Positions 59,901 through 64,000 of a stretch of 64,000 bases of DNA are shown here, piece after piece. This DNA comes from Taeniopygia guttata (Eukaryota; Chordata; Aves; Passeriformes; Estrildidae), in the NCBI RefSeq assembly GCF_048771995.1, contig NC_133063.1:10770063-10834062 (forward strand). The letters are read 5' to 3'. The notes under the pieces were generated by a model. The model saw only the letters and a program-made list of their open reading frames with translations, ran no database searches and was not told where the DNA came from. Both the position numbers and the translations under genes were made by a program. The stretch's first letter is position 1, and the number at the start of each line of letters is the position of its first letter.

Positions 59901-62900
59901 GGCATTGGAAACCATAAAACAGAGGAAAGCTAGGAATCAAAGTCTGTCAATTAGAGAATTGCAGTGAGTCATGGAAATGACTTAATTTACTTCAATAAGT
60001 ACTTCAAATTACTTCAGTAAGTCATGGAAACCAAATTTCATTATACCTGTCTGTATGCAGAGAATAGTAAACAAAAAGGAGGATAGAAGAGTGTGCAGGG
60101 AATATTGGTTGATGTCTAATTTAAATACTTAAACTGGTTTGTCTCTTTGTGCTGTAATGGGGAAGAGGACAGCAGAAGAACCACAAAGGAATATGCTGGG
60201 AAATACACATGCATGATGTCCAGTGTCTGTAATTTGAAATGCTGAATATACGTCTGAGAGATCTTTCATTTTTGGAGTTTTATAATTAGACTTCTAATTT
60301 GCTATAGAATCCACTTTGTATTACATACAGATGGAGTAGTTCTCTACTATAAGACTTTTTTTTTCCTTTCTGGAAGTTGTATGCTAAAGCTTTTTCTTAA
60401 ATTGGCTAATCTTATGTACAGTGGGAAATAAGACTTCCTGAAAAACCTGTGTCCTGCCCTCTGACACTGTACTTTGCAACCAGTATTTTTTTTTTTTTTT
60501 TTTTTTTTAATATTTGATTTTATACTGGAAAAAAAAAATCAGTCATTTTGTAGTTCTGGCACAAAGCCCAAGAGGCATAAGAGTATAATTCTGGCTTTTT
60601 CCACCTTGAATGTTCACATTGCCGTGGAAAATGCCCTGAAGTCCATTCAAAACTTAATGTTTGGGACAAAGTGCTCTCTGCAGAGTGAATGCCAAGGACA
60701 AATGTCCTGGATGTCCTGTACTTGAACATTGACATCCTGTTTCTTGGGACAGCCTGGGCTGAGTGTTAATAGTCCTTGCTATGTTCAGTGCTTACTGTTT
60801 GTCTGCTGTGCGTTAGGTTTGGATCTGCAATACCATCCGCTCTCTAAAGCTGCCAGATGATGCCCTGGCGTTACACAGTCAGATTATATTGCTATAGCTA
60901 TGAAATAATTAAACACTCCTATTCTGCAGCATGAAGTTACTTGAAATACTCAAAACCTAGTAAGTTAGGTAGGTCAGAGACAGAGAAAAGGCCCTGTGAA
61001 ATCGAAGAACTGGCTGAAACTGAGCACAAGCAGGGGAGATCTGTTTGTTCTGTTAACATGTCTAAATGTTCTTGAATTCTGGGTGGATCTTCTAATCATG
61101 CAGCTGTCCATTTTCTTGAAAGGAAAGAAAAGGATCCTATTCTCTCCCATATGAATGATTCAGTATAAAGAAGGAAAGCGTAAGCACTTGTGCTAATGGC
61201 AGAAATTAATTTTCAAGTTCATCTTTGCCTCACAAAATAGTCTTGCAGTCTGTCTTTCAGACCAGCAGTTGGTACAGCCCACTGAGGGGCATGGAATGGA
61301 TTGTATTCTAGCTTTGTTATTAATATTATGTGTAGCTTACTGTGTATGTCCTTATTAGGAAAAGCACTTTAACCTGTGTCCCTTTAAGGACTGTTGTGTT
61401 CCAGTGTACACGTGTTCAGAGTTATGCACATAGTTTCAGAATCTGTCTTGAAAATTTTAGTAACATTTTGCTTTGGAGGTGCAGATTTTACAGACTTCTT
61501 GCTTCCTTTCTGTCATTTCACAGAGACCTAATTTGCATGTCTGCTCATGTCCAGAATTATTTGACCAGAATGTTTGTGTGCTATCTTATGTCCAGAGACA
61601 CTGATCCAGTTTCTTGGAATATGCTTCATTCATATCATACTAGGCTTACCATGAGACATTATGGAGTTTTCATTTTAAAATACAATGAATGAAGAAATAT
61701 CTTGCTGCTCCTGCTCCCTGTAGCATGAAGTAGTGGCTGTAGATTTTTCAAGAACCTGATTTCCTCTTTTGGCTGAAGCAATTCAAAAGAAACACGTCTT
61801 AAGTCTTTCTCTGCTTTGAAATGAAATTTCAATTGCACTGAAATCAGTCTTTAATCCTTCTAGTCATTCTTCATTCCTAGTTATTAATCCCACCAGGAAT
61901 GTTTTCTGTTAGTGAGTAAATTGGAGAGGAAGAGTAAGTAGGCCAGTATTTCCATTATTCCTGTTGCATAATTGATCTGCCTGTCACTGACTGTATTATG
62001 CGTGACTGACCTTCCACTTGGGGCTGGTTTATTAAACTTTGTTTCAAGTATTTGTCAACAGTTACTTTGTCAGTCATGTTGGACCTTAATTATGAATCAC
62101 GTTCAGAGGCTGAGCTGCGTTTGTACATCCGGGGCACATTCACTTCTTGGTGCACAGCTGGAAGACCTCTGAGAGTGGATGGTATCAAAGTGTAACTTCT
62201 TTAAACCCCATTAACAGGTGGAAGAGCAATGCTGCTTTTGAATTGTCTCAGGCAGGAAAATAGTGGGGAGTAGCTTCAGTGGGTTTTTGTTTGTTTTTTA
62301 GTTAATATGAGTGAATTAAAAAATGAGGATAGTAAGGCTACCCTAGCTCCCTTTTTAAGAGTGGTTTGTTCAACTTAGTGCTAGTATTGTGGGAAAGATG
62401 TTTTTACTGTGGTACAGAGGATATGTGGAATACCTTCTCTTAAAGAAGACTACATGGGTGATAGTTACTTGTTACAGCATATCTTTGTATATGTATTTAT
62501 GTATACATAAATTACCTTAGGCAGAAGAGGGATGGGAGGCACAGAAAAGCACTGTAATTAATTACTGGGAGGCAGAAGCACCAGAGGAATTGTTTGATTT
62601 ATGAAGTAGCAAGCTGAATCTGTAGATGAATTCTTTGAATCTACATCTCAAAGAATCTGTCAGGCGCTGAGTGGAAACTGCTGGGTACGTGACACTTCTG
62701 ACAGTCCCACAACCTAACTTTCCATCTGAGTTTTGAGGTGCTTCTAACATAAGGGCCCTAACTTGAGAAGCCACAAGAGACTGTGATATTGAATATCTTT
62801 TAATGGACTGTGACTTAACAAGTAAATGAAAAGCCACACAGTGACATGAAGCTCTGGTCCCCACTGATTTAAAGTGCAGATCCACAGAGTAGTTTGTATA

Positions 62901-64000
62901 TAGCTGTTACTACTTGATTTATTTGTTGTAATGAAAACAAATTCATGGAGGCTTGCTGAAATTTCTCATTGTTAACAGAAGTGCTATGGAAGAAACATGC
63001 AACTTACTGTCAAAATTTTATTTACCTTCAGATAACCCAGTCCATAGAATGAATGATTTTGCCAACAAGTGCTTTCTCATAAATACAATGGTTCCTTTGT
63101 TTCTGTACCCTTTCTTTTGCTCACCATCTAGCTCCTCCATATCTCCTGCAACTATCTTTGCCTGTGAATATTAAGATGTATTTCAGCAAAGCTTTTTAAT
63201 GTAGTAGGTTTCCTATCTTTTATTTTCCATTCTTCAGATTTTTTTGTTTAAAACCAAACAAATCAACCCAGTTATTTCGTATCATATGTAAACTTCAGAC
63301 CTATTTCATAAGTGTAATTTCTCTCGCTGTTATGTTCTGCCTTGCTTCTCCTCTTTGTCTCTTTCCTCTGTTAGAACACCAGCCTTTCCTGTTACCTCCA
63401 ATATAGCACTAACCCTTCCTGCTGCCTTTCCACCTCTTCCTTTCAGCTGCTTTTGTCTCAGATTAGCTGTAGTGGTTGGTACCACTGTGGTGATTCTGTT
63501 GGTTTGACCCAGAATTTAAAGCCTGATGGATAGCATCACATTATGAAATCCTGTGTGGTGGGTGGTACAGGAGAAATACTGTAGCTATTTCTGTTTTTAA
63601 AGCCCAGGAAAAAGTTGATAGCTTTGCAAATACTGACGGTCGTGCCATTTGTGGACAGGGGAGTTGATATGTGTTACAAATTACAGAATGGTTTGTGCTA
63701 AAAGGAATCTTTAGGGTAGTATTGGAAACTCGTGGATACTCTGTTGACCTATGTATTGGTCCTACCTACTGGATTTCTGTGACTATTAACCCTTTGTCAA
63801 TAGCTGCAGATGTCTAATTCCCCAGTGTGAAGTTGTGTAGCAGAAAAACCTCTATGTCCCATAACAAACTGTTACAAAACCACATGTTTGCTCCAGTCTC
63901 TAGAGGCTGATACACTTTCATTTCCATATGGGTTTAAAGAAGTCACGTAGCATTTACTCACCGGAAGCTTTACAATAGAGTTGCACTGCAGCTATTGCTA
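56979..64000 (+). other. AT-rich sequence to the window end, no gene seen
   Basis: About 7 kb without a recognised exon or transposon. Small features are (GAT)5 at about 58,003-58,018 and a T-run with flanking A at 60,486-60,508. The segment 59,280-59,420 is rich in TAAT/ATTA-type motifs. Open frames such as that at 61,342-61,692 are not protein-like. Confidence 0.4.

Noticed and set aside
61342..61692. 116-codon plus-strand frame
   Set aside because: AT-rich DNA, no splice or domain evidence, composition not protein-like.
1..64000. CRISPR array, bacterial operon, tRNA or rRNA genes
   Set aside because: No spaced direct repeats, no compact gene order and no convincing tRNA arms or rRNA motifs were seen.

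Overview
The window looks like avian nuclear DNA, most likely from a songbird (inference). The recognisable repeats are mainly 3' ends of CR1-type LINEs, with MIR-like SINE relics and one young class II endogenous retrovirus (ERV) whose envelope is of alpharetrovirus type. Most of the 64 kb is AT-rich, non-coding and low in repeats. There is no bacterial or phage content and no CRISPR array.

Layout. At 1-4.5 kb lie the last three coding exons (+ strand, compatible splice phases, stop codon, polyadenylation signal) of a gene I could not identify. From 4.5 to 40 kb is intergenic DNA. It holds a possible solo LTR (5.65-6.1 kb), CR1 pieces (8.8, 17.1, 32.6 and 39.1 kb), a possible poly(A)-tailed inverted retrocopy (13.25-13.74 kb), an 88-unit perfect TCCTT microsatellite joined to a CR1 end (16.68-17.12 kb), an antisense MIR relic (22.95 kb), and a complete but defective provirus (34,437-38,906). 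A second MIR relic and a CR1 follow the provirus.

At 40.7-41.9 kb a strong CpG island carries a probable + strand promoter and a non-coding first exon with a strong splice donor at 41,214. From there to the end of the window the DNA behaves as a long first intron or downstream region, with one well-bounded candidate exon at 54,922-55,005, CR1 fragments at 45.8 and 50.1 kb, and a decayed CR1 reverse transcriptase segment at 55.5-57.0 kb.

The most interesting object is the provirus. It has a 6-bp target site duplication (CTTGTG), LTRs that differ at 2 of 274 comparable bases, a tRNA-Lys-like primer binding site, a polypurine tract, a gag gene with matrix and capsid parts but no zinc-knuckle nucleocapsid, no protease, polymerase or integrase, and an env gene interrupted by one in-frame stop. 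The 5' LTR lacks 293 bp covering its TATA box and polyadenylation region, while the 3' LTR is complete and points at the CpG-island promoter about 2 kb downstream. A copy this young with no pol may have been mobilised in trans by another virus, or may have lost pol soon after insertion.
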